From the NCBI GenBank assembly GCA_032716605.1, contig CM064505.1:50416211-50480210 (forward strand): a DNA stretch of 64,000 nt. The letters run 5' to 3'. Source of the stretch: Paralithodes platypus. Its lineage: Eukaryota; Arthropoda; Malacostraca; Decapoda; Lithodidae. Of the stretch, positions 50,198-59,869 are shown in pieces. The translations under genes were made by a program, and so were the position numbers. The notes under the pieces were generated by a model that was given only the letters and a program-made list of their open reading frames with translations, did no database searches and was not told the origin of the DNA. Position 1 is the first letter of the stretch; every line of letters begins with the position of its first letter.

Positions 50198-52828
50198 TTG
50201 TGTCCTACTGCAGATAAAGTCAAAGACGTCAAAAATGAGGGTACTACAACTGTGGCACTAGGTAGCACGCAAGACACCACTATATTGCCCACAATACAGA
50301 TTCCCATGGAAGGTAATGACATTAACAAAGTTTGTCGGGTACTTCTAGATCAAGGATCTCCACGTTCCTTTATAAAGAGGTCCGTACTAGTGGGATTGAA
50401 GCACCGAATCGTAGGGGCTGAGACTCTTCGATTACAGGGCTTCACAGGGGTTACTGATAAACAAGACTACGAGATAGCGGAGATTTCATATTTCTATCGT
50501 AAAAAACGGTACTTTATGACTTGTATCGTAGTAGACACCCTACCAGAATATGTATCTGTGGGTGTGAAGAAGGTGGAACACGCATTACGTAGCAAAGGGG
50601 TTAACTTGTCAGATCCCATGGGAAATCAGAGTGAGGTGCATGTTCTACTTGGTGTGGATCATTATTATGAAGTAGTATACCCTGGATTTAAAAAGATGTG
50701 TGGTGTAATTTTAATCCCCACTAAATTTGGATACTGCATGAGCGGAAAGGTGCATACTACACAGTCAAAGGTCCTGGTCGACACGGTCTCGATATATAGA
50801 GTCAATGTAACCGCGGAAGAGGAGTTGGGAAGGGAGGATTCCCAACCTAGTGACCCTAAGATGGCTGCCGAGTTCGACCTGGAACGACTGTGGAGATTGG
50901 ATCACATAGGCATTAATCCTATGGAGACTGATTATGACTCGGAAGTTGCGCTACAAAGGTTTGATGAGTCTGTGTGCTACTGTGCCTCAGACAAGCAATA
51001 TAAAGTTAGTTTACCCTGGAAGAACAGTGAGATAAACCTGCCTACCAACTATGGTTTGGCATTAGGTCGCTTGCGCGCATTGCAGCGGAAATTGTCTAAC
51101 GAACCGAGCACGCGCCAGGCGTATGACTATGTATTTCGGAGTTATGAGGATAGGGGCTTTATAGAGAGAGTCGATGTCAGGGAACCGTGTAAGAAGGGTA
51201 GGGTTCACTATCTGGCCCATCATGGGGTAAAGAAAGACAGCGTCACCACACCAATACGGGTGGTGTATGACTGTTCTGCCCACCAAGGACAACAACCCCG
51301 TCTAAATGACTGCCTGTTGACAGGTCCGTCCATGGTGTCGGATCTGTCCCAACATCTATTGCGGTTTAGGCTGGGGAAGTATGCCTATACCAGTGACATC
51401 GAGAAGGCATTCTTGATGGTCAAGCTAAAGGAGGAAGATAGAGATGTTACCCGCTTTCTTTGGTTCGGCGACATTAGCGACTCTGAAAGTCCCATCATAA
51501 TATACCGTTTTCGGGTTGTACTCTTTGGGGCCACTTGCTCGCAGTTTTTGTTAAATGCCACAATCAGAAAACATCTAGCTGACACTCATGAGGACACAAG
51601 TAAACTATCTCGCGGATTATATATTGACAATTTGCAGGGTACTAGCGATAGTCAAGATGATTTGTTGTATGCATACTGGCAAGCACGCAGATTGTTTGCG
51701 GATGCACATCTATTTCTCCGCGAATGGGTTACTAATAGTGAAGATCTTCAGAGTTTAATACAAGTGGATGGTACGGCATCTCTTAACCAGGAAAAGTCCA
51801 GAAATTTGGGGATGATCTGGCAACCTAAACATGACTTACTAACTTTTCAAACAAGGTCTTTTGCTCAGCAGACAGGAGCGCACACAAAAAGAAGTCTGTT
51901 GAGCAAAGTTGCGCAATTTTTTGATCCTTTGGGTCTAGCATTACCCGTTACCATAAGAGCTAGGATTCTAATGCAGGAAGTTTGGAGACGTAAAATAGGA
52001 TGGGATGACAGTTTGCCCGAGGACCTGAATGACCAAGGGACATTGTTGTTGAATGAATATGCCATCCTATGTACTAAACCTATACCTCGTAAAGTGGCGG
52101 CGTTCGGTGACGTTACGTTACACACGTTTTGCGATGCTAGCGCCACGGCATACGGGGTAGCCATATATGTTGTTACTTCATTTGGGGCACATTTAGTTAC
52201 AGCCCGGGCCAAGGTAGCCCCGGTTAAAAAGGTAACTATCCCTAAAATGGAATTGACTGCCATGCTGCTATTAGCACGTCTGGTGCAACATGTACGCGCA
52301 GCATACGAGAGCGAATTAAATATTGAAATCGTTCATGTATGGTGCGATAGTCAGGTCGCACTCAACTGGATACATAGCAAGAAGTCTCTGCCAGTTTATG
52401 TGCGGAATAGGGTAGATGAGATTAGAGCCCTTTTGCCAGACGTTGCTTATCATTATGTAAATACAAAGGAAAACCCTAGTGATCTCATAACTAGGGGTAT
52501 AACGGCTAGCCAGTTAATGAAGTCCGAATTGTGGTGGCATGGTCCAAAGTGGCTGCTCCATGAAAGTGAATGGACTATATGGCATGCTGTTGGTGAGGGA
52601 CTTCTGCCACTGGAAACAGTGGCAGTTACAGCCCAACCAAATGAGCCACCGGGTCCTATCATGAAGTGGGCAAGATTCGGTGACTATAATAAACTAGTCA
52701 GAGTTGTAGCTTGGGTGTTGCGATATGTATCCAATCTCAAGCTTAAAGTAACGGGCCAACTCTGCAGCAGGGGTCACAACATTGATGCTCGTGAATTTAA
52801 AGCAGCTGAAGTAACTTTGATCAAATAG
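50198..52828 (+). pseudogene. BEL/Pao protease, RT and RNase H, 876 aa
   Basis: The retropepsin region is near residues 45-60 (VLLDQGSPRSFI, a DxGS variant with Gln). The block LLGVDHYYEVV follows. RT has VHYLAHHGVKKDSVTTPIRVVYDCSA, YTSDIEKAFLMVKL (catalytic Asp), VVLFGATCSQFLLNATI and LYIDNLQG. Family members have YVDD at that last site, so the second catalytic Asp is Asn here. RNase H is seen as LHTFCDASATAYGVAIYV, KMELTAMLLLARL and VWCDSQVALNWI. The frame ends at an in-frame TAG (52826), after which homology continues in the same frame. Confidence 0.88.
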
Positions 52829-53450
52829 GTTCAAATAGAAACCTTTTCCTATGAATTAGAATCCTTGAAAAGCTCGAATAAGACATTAATGACTAATATA
52901 GTGCGTCAACTAAGGTTGCACCTAGACAATGGCCTCATCAGGTGTGAGGGTCGCCTGAAGTGGTCGGGTGTACCAGACGGCACAAACCGACCTATACTTA
53001 TGCCAACAAGACATCACGTTACTGATCTATTGATCATACGTGCACATAGGGAAGTAAAACACTACGGGGTATGTCATATTATATCAAATTTACGTCTCAC
53101 ATGGTGGATACCCAGAGTTCGACAAGTAGCTCGACGCGTAGTGAGAAAGTGTGTAATATGCCAGAGACTAAAGGGTAAAACATATGCAACTGGACCAGCT
53201 CCACCTCTACCTGAATGCCGTGTAAAGCACGTAGAACCTTTCCAAGCGGTAGGATTAGATTACACAGGGGCATTGAAGACGAGGGAGCATGAGAAGGTTT
53301 ATATATTATTGTTTACCTGTGCGACGTCTCGAGCGGTACACCTAGAACTATGTGATAATATGTCTAGCGAAGAATTTATGCTGGCGTTTAGACGGTTTTG
53401 TGCCCGTCGTTCATTCCCTCAACTCATTCTTAGCGACAATGCTCCCAAAT
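52829..53450 (+). pseudogene. BEL/Pao integrase, truncated
   Basis: Same frame as RT, beyond the TAG. H2C2 zinc region: REVKHYGVCHIISNLRLTWWIPRVRQ, then CVICQRLKGK. Core: FQAVGLDYTGAL (first Asp), ATSRAVHLELC and LILSDNAPKY (second Asp). The sequence then changes to element B, so the catalytic Glu and C-terminal domain are lost. Confidence 0.88.
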
Positions 53451-53867
53451 ATATTCATACTTTGTATTAAATGCCTTAATGGTGTTGTAAACACAAGTTA
53501 ACAATCATATTGCGCTATTATTGCCTCAATAATGATTTAGTGTGTCATAAAGAGCTATACTGCAGACGAATTTGTTATGGTCGCGGGTTGTGTTATCGAT
53601 ATGTGTGTACCTATATCCGGGTCAAATTCATGTAAGGGTGGTCTGGACCACCCTTAGCGAAAGGGGATTTTAGGGACTTCCTACGATCAAAGATGGCCGC
53701 TACGACGCTTCGTGAATACCAGCGTTGAGACGTAAGGGAACGGTAAGGGAGTTTTCGGATCGTACGACCGTTAGTGAATCTGGGTCCTGCCCCTTGTAGA
53801 CGACATCCGACAGGGTGTCACAGCCTCAACAACAGGGAGCCCTATGGGTCAATAATACGAATGCTAG

Positions 53868-53945
53868 ACTACTCGGCCCACGGGACAGCTCGGCCCACGG
53901 CGAGACAGCTCGGCCCAGTAAAAACGAGACAGCTCGGCCCCGTGT
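53868..53945. repeat. Short minisatellite, GAGACAGCTCGGCCC units
   Basis: Four imperfect units of GA(G)ACAGCTCGGCCCACGG lie head to tail, each separated by 2-10 bases. A related fragment, GGGGCCGAGCTGTCTC, occurs in inverse orientation at 54392-54407. Upstream 53787-53867 shows nothing recognisable. Confidence 0.65.
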
Positions 53946-53966
53946 TAATTACGAGACAACTCTTAA

Positions 53967-53994
53967 TTAACCTAACCTAACCTAACCTAACCTA
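53967..53994. repeat. Interstitial telomere-like tract (CCTAA)5
   Basis: Five consecutive CCTAA units, the complement of the TTAGG arthropod telomere repeat. The tract is too short and too internal to be a chromosome end. Degenerate relatives (CCTAAGCTAACCTAACTTAA) lie inside the adjacent MITE near 54195-54215. Confidence 0.7.
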
Positions 53995-54078
53995 CACATT
54001 ATGAATCGAGAGAACTAGCCTATGACATAATTATACAATAAACGAACATTTCGCCCACATTACACACACGCCATAAAC

Positions 54079-54316
54079 GGGAGGCCATGTATGCAGCACC
54101 AAACCCTGCAAATCCTGTCCTCTGCGCATGCGTGAGAATCTTAGGCCCCTTGGCACGATTTGTTTTTTTCTTTTATAGCCAATTATATTATCTTAACCTA
54201 AGCTAACCTAACTTAAATTAACATAACAGTTGAGCCTAAATAACATAATAAAAATATTAGGGAAAAGGCCGCGCATACGCAGAGGACAGGATTTGGTGCT
54301 GCATACATGGCCTCAC
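54079..54316. mobile_element. MITE, 238 bp, 8-bp target duplication (hAT/MULE-like)
   Basis: Ends GGGAGGCCATGTATGCAGCA and the inverse TGCTGCATACATGGCCTCAC form terminal inverted repeats of about 40 bp continuing through CAAAxCCTG...TCCTGTCCTCTGCG. Exact 8-bp flanks CCATAAAC at 54071-54078 and 54317-54324. The length of the duplication suggests hAT or Mutator-like mobilisation. No coding sequence. Confidence 0.8.
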
Positions 54317-54324
54317 CCATAAAC

Positions 54325-54718
54325 CTTCCACTTAGCTCTCCCCATCCTAATCCTGACTGGTCTCGTCAAATTGACCCATAGCAAAACATGGGGCCGAGCT
54401 GTCTCTGAGATGCGGTCTAGGAACGGTGTTACCGCATCTCCAGCTTGTCACAGCCATGCGACAGAGCCAACTAAGCCTTCGGACAGCCTTCCCCCTGCCA
54501 TCCAGACCCACGACAACCCTGCCCCTGCCCGTATCGCCAAGATAACGGTGGAACGAGTGGGACAGATCCGTCCCGAGTGGACCACACCAGTCACCCATGG
54601 CAAGTCATTTTCTGTAACCGCCAGAGCCAAAGAAAATGACCATCGCAGGGGTAACCATTACAAACCCCCAGCAGCCAGCCCAGTAACTCCTCAACCTAGC
54701 TACACAACCACAGGTGGT
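54325..54718 (+). other. Unassigned stretch upstream of LTR-3 with a 130-codon open frame
   Basis: The frame 54371-54763 (MTHSKTWGRAVSEMRSR...) is rich in Pro, Thr and His with no recognisable domain, and it runs into the LTR. It could be a remnant of a gag or integrase tail of an element whose 3' LTR is 54719-56845, but no family motif supports that. Low confidence as a gene. Confidence 0.25.
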
Positions 54719-56093
54719 TGTAACGGGAAGAAATTGTACTTTCCCTTTTGGTATATGTTGTAAGGTTTGACTTAACTGTAAGACTTTTTCCCCTTCATTC
54801 ACTCTTCCCTATATTTAAGGGAAATGTATCGTTTAAGAAGGGTTAAGTAACCCTTGTCTATGTAAAGAGGGAATTAGCCTAGATCAGGAGGAGAACTAAT
54901 ATTCTCAAATCTATGTAAAATACTTTCAAGCCTAATTTATCCTTTTACCCCCTTTTGTTATCCCATGTAAAAATCCTTCCTTTTCGAATTTAGAGTAATG
55001 CCCCCTTGTGTAAAAAGACCGCCAATTCCTACCCCAGCGACGCCACCCTTTTTTGGCGGGATCCCTGGCACTGGCCCTCGGCCCCTCACTGTCGTGACCC
55101 CAGGCCTACGAGAGAGACACCTACCCACCCCCAAGTCTGTCATCATTCCCCGCTTCTTCTCCGGACTTAGGCTTCCTTTCCCTCCATTCAGAGGGAACCA
55201 GTTTGGGACGGAGTTGATGTGATGCTGAATTGCTGATGGCGGAGAAGCGGAGATTCACCCCTCCCATTGGCTGAGTGCAGGATGCTGAACTCGTGTACTG
55301 TACGAGGGTTCAAGGACCGCAGGAAGACGTATGATTACCCCCTATACCCCAGGATACGGTAGGCCGAAGAAACCTACAGGCAAGCCTGGCCGATACCGGT
55401 ATCTAGTGGAATTGGGATGTATAATACTGAGAGGAATGGGGTGGATACAGACAGCAATATTCGAGTCCTACTCCTAGGTTAAGAGACTGTCCCAGTACGG
55501 AAATGGATTGGTCCCAGGTTAATGGTATAGAGATAATTAGATACGGACCATACAGTACCAATGTTAAGAGTTGTAAACGGTAAAATGTTCCTTAAATATT
55601 AATATCAAGCTTAAGATTACTGCAATATGTTTGTATCTATCCTCCCGTACCTATTTGGATCTAAATGTGTTGTCAGAATGGTAAATCGGAGCTGTCAGTA
55701 TTAAATTGGTCTAAGAGTAGTACCAGTAGCCTAACCGAGAGTTGAAGTCTTGTCAGCCAACATTGAAGGTGAAGTTCTTGATTGGTCTTTGCTAGCCTCC
55801 GATTTATCCTACTGTCCTAATGTACCTGAATAATGAGCATGAATCACGATTGCATAAAGAATAAGAAAACCATGGGGACGGCCAGTTCACCTGAAGGTGG
55901 GCGATCAAATAATTCGAATGAATTACCGTTCCCAAAAACATCCTTATGTGATATCTAGAAAGTAGAGAATATGCTAGGTCTCAGTGGGGTTTTTGTGGTT
56001 CTTTGGTGTTATCATCGTGTCGGAGTTGCAGCCTTATCCCCTTCCTCGAAGGATGTTGGATGTGGGTCAACCAAACAGGGTTGTCCTCTCGTT

Positions 56094-56096
<3 letters not shown>

Positions 56097-56127
<31 letters not shown>

Positions 56128-56420
56128 CTATATTCCAACTTACTTCCTCTCGGGCATAGGCTGAGAGCCTTAACATTCACCGCTTTACAATGAACAGTGA
56201 AGCCCGTGAGGTCTTGTTCCAGTCTAGGGAGTGAGACATGTGAAGCACGTAGAGTACAACGAGCACCTGCCATCTTGCCTTCACATGAGGCACGGTGCTC
56301 ACTCATGGCCCGAAACGACCCCATCTCTGAAGCCATCTCGTTCCCGTGCTTCACTGTCTCACTACCTACACTCGGACCCTCACACTTACACACACACAAC
56401 GCCACCTGTTGAGCAGATAA
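56097..56420 (-). mobile_element. SINE family S1, inverted copy
   Basis: Poly(T) at 56097-56127 is followed by CTATATTCCAACTTACTTCC, the inverse of the 3' end of the SINE at 1380-1635. Shared blocks include GTGAGACATGTGAAG and AGGTCTTGTTCCAGTC on +. This copy is longer in the middle (extra about 70 bp), so at least two subfamilies exist. Confidence 0.75.
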
Positions 56421-56494
56421 CTCACCAGGCATTGCACCCCTATAGCATATTTTGAATATGGGAATATTCATACAGTGCTATTTAATCAGGGAAC

Positions 56495-56690
56495 AATCAG
56501 GGTATTTTATTGACGTTTCGGTGGGCTTTGTGGTAATGCACTGATACTAGGTACAGCACAAATTCCATCCCAATAATATCTTCCCATTGATACATCGGGA
56601 TTTGAACCCGGGACCTTTGGATTGCCAGGCCAGTGGCAAGACCACTCCACCACACCTCCCCTATTAGAATGCAATAACGGGTTTGTCGTC
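56495..56690 (-). mobile_element. tRNA-derived SINE (different family)
   Basis: On - (from about 56660), GGTGTGGTGGAGTGGTCTTG (box A-like) and, about 35 bases on, GGTTCAAATCCC (box B), form a tRNA-like head resembling a class II tRNA. A short tail ends in AATAAAATACC near 56500. Its boundaries are approximate. Confidence 0.65.
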
Positions 56691-56845
56691 ATCTCTTCCT
56701 TTCTATCCTTGAGTACCTATTTTCCACCTTCGCAGCTTAATCTATCTTTTTCTGTCTTACCCTCTCTCTCTTGTTCGCAGCAGAAGAAGGGAAGTGAGGA
56801 AGAAAGAGAGATACCGAGATACCCTTCCCCCCCCCCCCCGTTACA

Positions 56846-57225
56846 GTGGTGATAGCGGTGGGATTTCTTTAGGAGTCCATGGTTTGACATGCTCCTGTTC
56901 CGTTCAGGGCTCCTGAATTAATCCCGTACCCCCCGTAGAAGAGACTGTACAGTACTGGTTCTTACACTTTCGCTCGGGTGTTTAGAATCAGTGCATTGCA
57001 GTTGTCCTTTTTCACGCTACCAACCCGTGAAATAGTTACCACAAACAGTATTGGCCATGCTACCACATTTCAATACGGTTAGTGTAATATTTCAGGGAAT
57101 CTTTAAGTTCAGCAGATACCAGCAAGAGTCCCAGTGACTGTGAAGGAACCGCAAAGTTGAGATAGCGGTGGTTAGTGTTTTCCGGTTATTAGTTGTCTAT
57201 CAATTATCCTTCTTTCCTGTCCAAG
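56846..57225 (+). other. Leader after LTR-3 with primer-binding-like sequence
   Basis: TGGTGATAGCGGTGGGA directly follows the LTR terminus, and a second similar phrase (GATAGCGGTGGTTAG) occurs at 57161-57175. No ORF is seen until 57193/57226. Confidence 0.4.
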
Positions 57226-57654
57226 ATGGAGAATCCTGATCCAGAACCAAGGCACGAGGTGCAAGACGTTTTAGTCAGGAGGAATGAGGAACGCCAAGAG
57301 GCTATGTCCGTCGCGAAAGAGGTCCTGGAAAAGACCTCACTGACCATGGCCAGGAAGTTTAGAGACGTGGCTAATCGGAACCGCCGGAATGAAAAGGTCA
57401 ATGTGGTCGACATGGTATGGATCAGGAACGAGAATCCACTACCAGGGACTAGCCAAAAGTTGGACGCAAAGTGGGTGAGTCCCTTTAGGGTTACGGAAGT
57501 AGTCCGAGACGGGGCTGCGTATAAGCTAGTAAATCCCTATACGGGTGTATTTATTAGTGGCCCCTCCACCATTGACGAACATGCCTATTACATAAATCAT
57601 CCTCTTCAAACACTAATCCGCCGTAGTTTTGAATCTACCGCGCAGAGCATTTAA
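57226..57654 (+). pseudogene. Orphan integrase C-terminus of a Ty3/Gypsy element
   Basis: The frame starts MENPDPEPRHEVQDVL and contains REEAKxxxEK-type helix sequence. MVWIRNENPLPGTSQKLDAKWVSPFRVTEVVRDGAAYKLVNPYTG follows, the SH3-like C-terminal domain of Gypsy integrases. The integrase core, RT and gag that should precede it are absent, so a short leader is joined to the last about 130 residues. It may be an internally deleted derivative of the LTR-3 element. Confidence 0.65.
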
Positions 57655-59629
57655 AAACTGAGGAGCCTTCATCATGAGCGCACGCGACCTCACTCATGGC
57701 TTCAGTCATTATGAATTGGGTTCTCACTACGAAAAAACTTTGTAAAAAATAAAAACAAAAAGAAAATAAGAATAACTATCCAATAAGCTTTCCATCATAT
57801 CGTGGATGTACTTGTGTGGATTTCTGACCAGACGCTGATTCAGGCGTCATTCTTCCTTCTCTGCTCTGCGCTCAGCCCGCCCGGACGTGCCTCCCCACGC
57901 TCCGCTGGTTCCGCATTCGTTGCGTCCCTAGTGAGTTTTTTCTCATTTGTTTACTCCAGGATGTATCGAGTAAGGTTAGGATAGGCGTAGCAGGAGTGTC
58001 CTGGGCTGGTTGCCCGCAGTGCAGTGTATTTTGGGTCGAGTGTATGGGGCATCTATTTCGGATGTACCCTCGTGGTCACGTTGTGGACATGTGAACTTTT
58101 TCACAGTTGAGTTAGTTTGTGATGCAGGCGGCTTTCACTACGCGTTAATTATTGCTGCCTTTTATCTTTCTGATGAGGTAAGCTGTGTTTTCTGACGTTC
58201 CCAGCGTATTTTTCTTCACTTAGTGAAGTTTTTTCTGGGTCCCGAGTCAGTCTTCCCTGGGTTGGAAGTTATTGCTCGGTGGTGTGTTGGCGGTGGTTCC
58301 TGTTGTGATATTTCCAGTGTGTGTGTATATTTCAACTGTTTTTATGCCGTCTGCCTAGGCCTAGCCAGCCGCTCGTAGCTTTGCCACATGTACTAGTGTT
58401 ATTATTTATTTATAAATATGCCCTACTGTGTCATGTGTATCCGGGTTTTAGTTGTGTATTGGCTAATTCCTCGGACTATAATTGTTTCCTGGTTTAGTTG
58501 TGTATTGGCTAATTCCACGGATTATGTTGTGACCTTGGGTTAGCCGTGCATGGCTATCCTCGTGTCATGTGTTGTTCAGATGGTTTCTGTTCAGGGTGGG
58601 TTTCCTTCCGGCGGGTTTTTTCTCGGTTTCACCGTGAAAAAATCCTGGCCGAGAGCAGTGTTGGACCACACGTGGTTGTTGACACTGGCTTGTATCCCCG
58701 GCGGGTGGGGTGTCTGTGGCTCTCCAGGACTGCGTCTCTGTGGGTGCCTGGTTTCAGGCCTCCTTTGATTCCCGGCGGGATGGCTGTACCCATCCATATA
58801 AAACGGCGTCCTTGTGGACATACGTTTTAGGAGTTTTTTCTACCTGGTTTTACGACAACCACATGAAAAAACCTAGCTGTTGTTTAGGCTTTCCTCCCCG
58901 GCGATCTTTTACAAAGAAGCGGGGACAGGAACTTATGGGGTTAACTTTTAAAACTTCTCACCCGGCGGGTGCACCTGGGTAGGGTGAGATGAACGACTTA
59001 GGTCTTCCAGTTAGTTAACCGATCCATTATAGTGATACTCTGTGTATCGCTGCCTTTACTATTTACGGCGATTGAAGGTTCAATTAGGTTATATATCGAT
59101 TTTCACAGCCGGCGGGTGCTCCTAGGTGGAGGAATTAAGGAATTTTACAAAATTCATTTTAACCTATTTAATTTAGTGATACTATCAGGTATCGCCGCCT
59201 TCGATCTTACGGCGATCTTTTGGGACAATTCGTTAAACATTAGATCTCGTATCATCCTGCCCTGGGCTATTCTACTATAATAATTCAAGGGCCGGCGTCT
59301 TTTGGGGGGTTGCTTTGTTACAAAATTGAATCTTGAGACAGTCACCTCCTCCGAGAGACTATAAGTGCCATGCTGGACCATTATATCAGAGGGTATTCTT
59401 CACTTTCTTTAGCAAAAGATTTGTTTAGACTTTACACCCCGCCGCATGGCGAGATGTGTTAGTTGTGTCTTTGCATCTCGTTACCCGGCGGGTTATTAAC
59501 ACTGGTGTGCGATCATGTTGGATTACCCTTATGAGCATTAATTCCTGGAAATTTTCTTGTTTTTTCCAGAGCTGAGCTCCGGCGGACCAATACAGACCCG
59601 GCGGTAGTTTTCACCCACCAGTCTCTGTC
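57655..59629 (+). repeat. DIRS-like 5' non-coding region with internal repeats
   Basis: It contains a two-unit direct repeat of TTTAGTTGTGTATTGGCTAATTCC (58446-58530). A roughly 143-bp imperfect repeat lies at 58962-59080 versus 59103-59220, each unit with CCGGCGGGTGCxCCT, AGTGATACT and TACGGCGAT. CCGGCGG-type motifs also recur at 58603, 58695, 58771, 59483, 59578 and 59599. Short open frames here are not convincing genes. Confidence 0.6.
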
Positions 59630-59869
59630 ATGGCTACCGTGGCCCCAGTTTTTGCCCTGTGCATTACCCCTACTTGTGCTGGTATCCCTATTTTTGCACA
59701 CACCCTTTGCATAAGGTGTGTTAAATGTCTAGACCGTTCAAGGGGTCTCTGGGTGATGCATAATTGTTCCTTTTGTTCTCAATTAGCTGCTAAAGTCCTT
59801 TGTGATAACGGTAGCGTTGAGAGAGGTTCGACAACAAATGTCGGCCTACACTACCATTGTCGCGCATAA
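59630..59869 (+). CDS. Small Cys-rich frame, possible start of DIRS ORF1
   Basis: MATVAPVFALCITPTC is followed by CIRCVKCLDRSRG and CSFCSQLAAKVLC, a CxxC-rich pattern that could bind zinc. It overlaps the start of the 809-codon frame in a different phase. The N-terminus of the ORF1 protein may really be encoded here and joined by a 1-base shift near 59815, or it may be a separate short protein. Unresolved. Confidence 0.35.
   Translation: MATVAPVFALCITPTCAGIPIFAHTLCIRCVKCLDRSRGLWVMHNCSFCSQLAAKVLCDNGSVERGSTTNVGLHYHCRA

Larger units (their letters stand above)
46596..53450 (+). mobile_element. BEL/Pao LTR retrotransposon, 3'-deleted
   Basis: It has a 5' LTR, primer-binding site, a gag with BEL-type DUF1759-like sequence, protease, RT, RNase H and the first part of integrase, all on +. 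The element ends abruptly in the integrase core after the second catalytic Asp, where element B sequence resumes at about 53451. The 3' LTR is missing. LINE-B copy 2 (48716-49950) is inserted in gag. In-frame stops at 50153 and 52826 and an altered RT active site show it is dead. Confidence 0.88.
39971..53786. mobile_element. TIR element B copy 2 (reversed), split by two insertions
   Basis: The left part (39971-40861) is the inverse of copy 1 from 28965 back to about 28075, and the right part (53451-53786) matches 27096-27435 inverted. Ends read CCCAGATTCACTAACGG and the inverse ending CTGGGTC. The middle bridge (46459-46595) is also element B. Insertions are the PIN-nuclease element (40867-46453) and BEL/Pao (46596-53450). 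About 500 bp corresponding to 27440-27950 of copy 1 are missing at the BEL 3' side. The left terminus has lost its outer bases, so no clean TSD remains. Confidence 0.8.
54719..56845 (+). repeat. LTR-3: solitary LTR of an unassigned retrotransposon, with two SINE insertions
   Basis: It begins TGTAACGGG and ends CCCGTTACA, perfect 9-bp inverted termini. GTGGTGATAGCGGTGGGATTTC follows immediately, resembling the primer-binding sites after the Gypsy-2 LTR and the TRIM LTR (TGG.GGCAGC.). The length of 2127 bp includes a SINE (56097-56420) and a tRNA-type SINE (about 56495-56690). No second LTR copy is in the window, so the call rests on termini and primer site. Confidence 0.55.

Noticed and set aside
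53967..53994. True telomere
   Set aside because: Only five units in the middle of a repeat-rich region; far too short for a chromosome end.
55971..56193. Short ORFs ending in poly-Phe
   Set aside because: They read through the SINE poly(T) tract and are artefacts of that homopolymer.
56580..56660. tRNA-Ser/Leu-like gene on the - strand
   Set aside because: It is embedded in a short retroposed unit. The tRNA-like head is imperfect, so it is annotated as a SINE.
58546..58982. Overlapping 70-95 codon ORFs in the DIRS leader
   Set aside because: They overlap in several frames in a G/C-repeat region with no domain or start context support.
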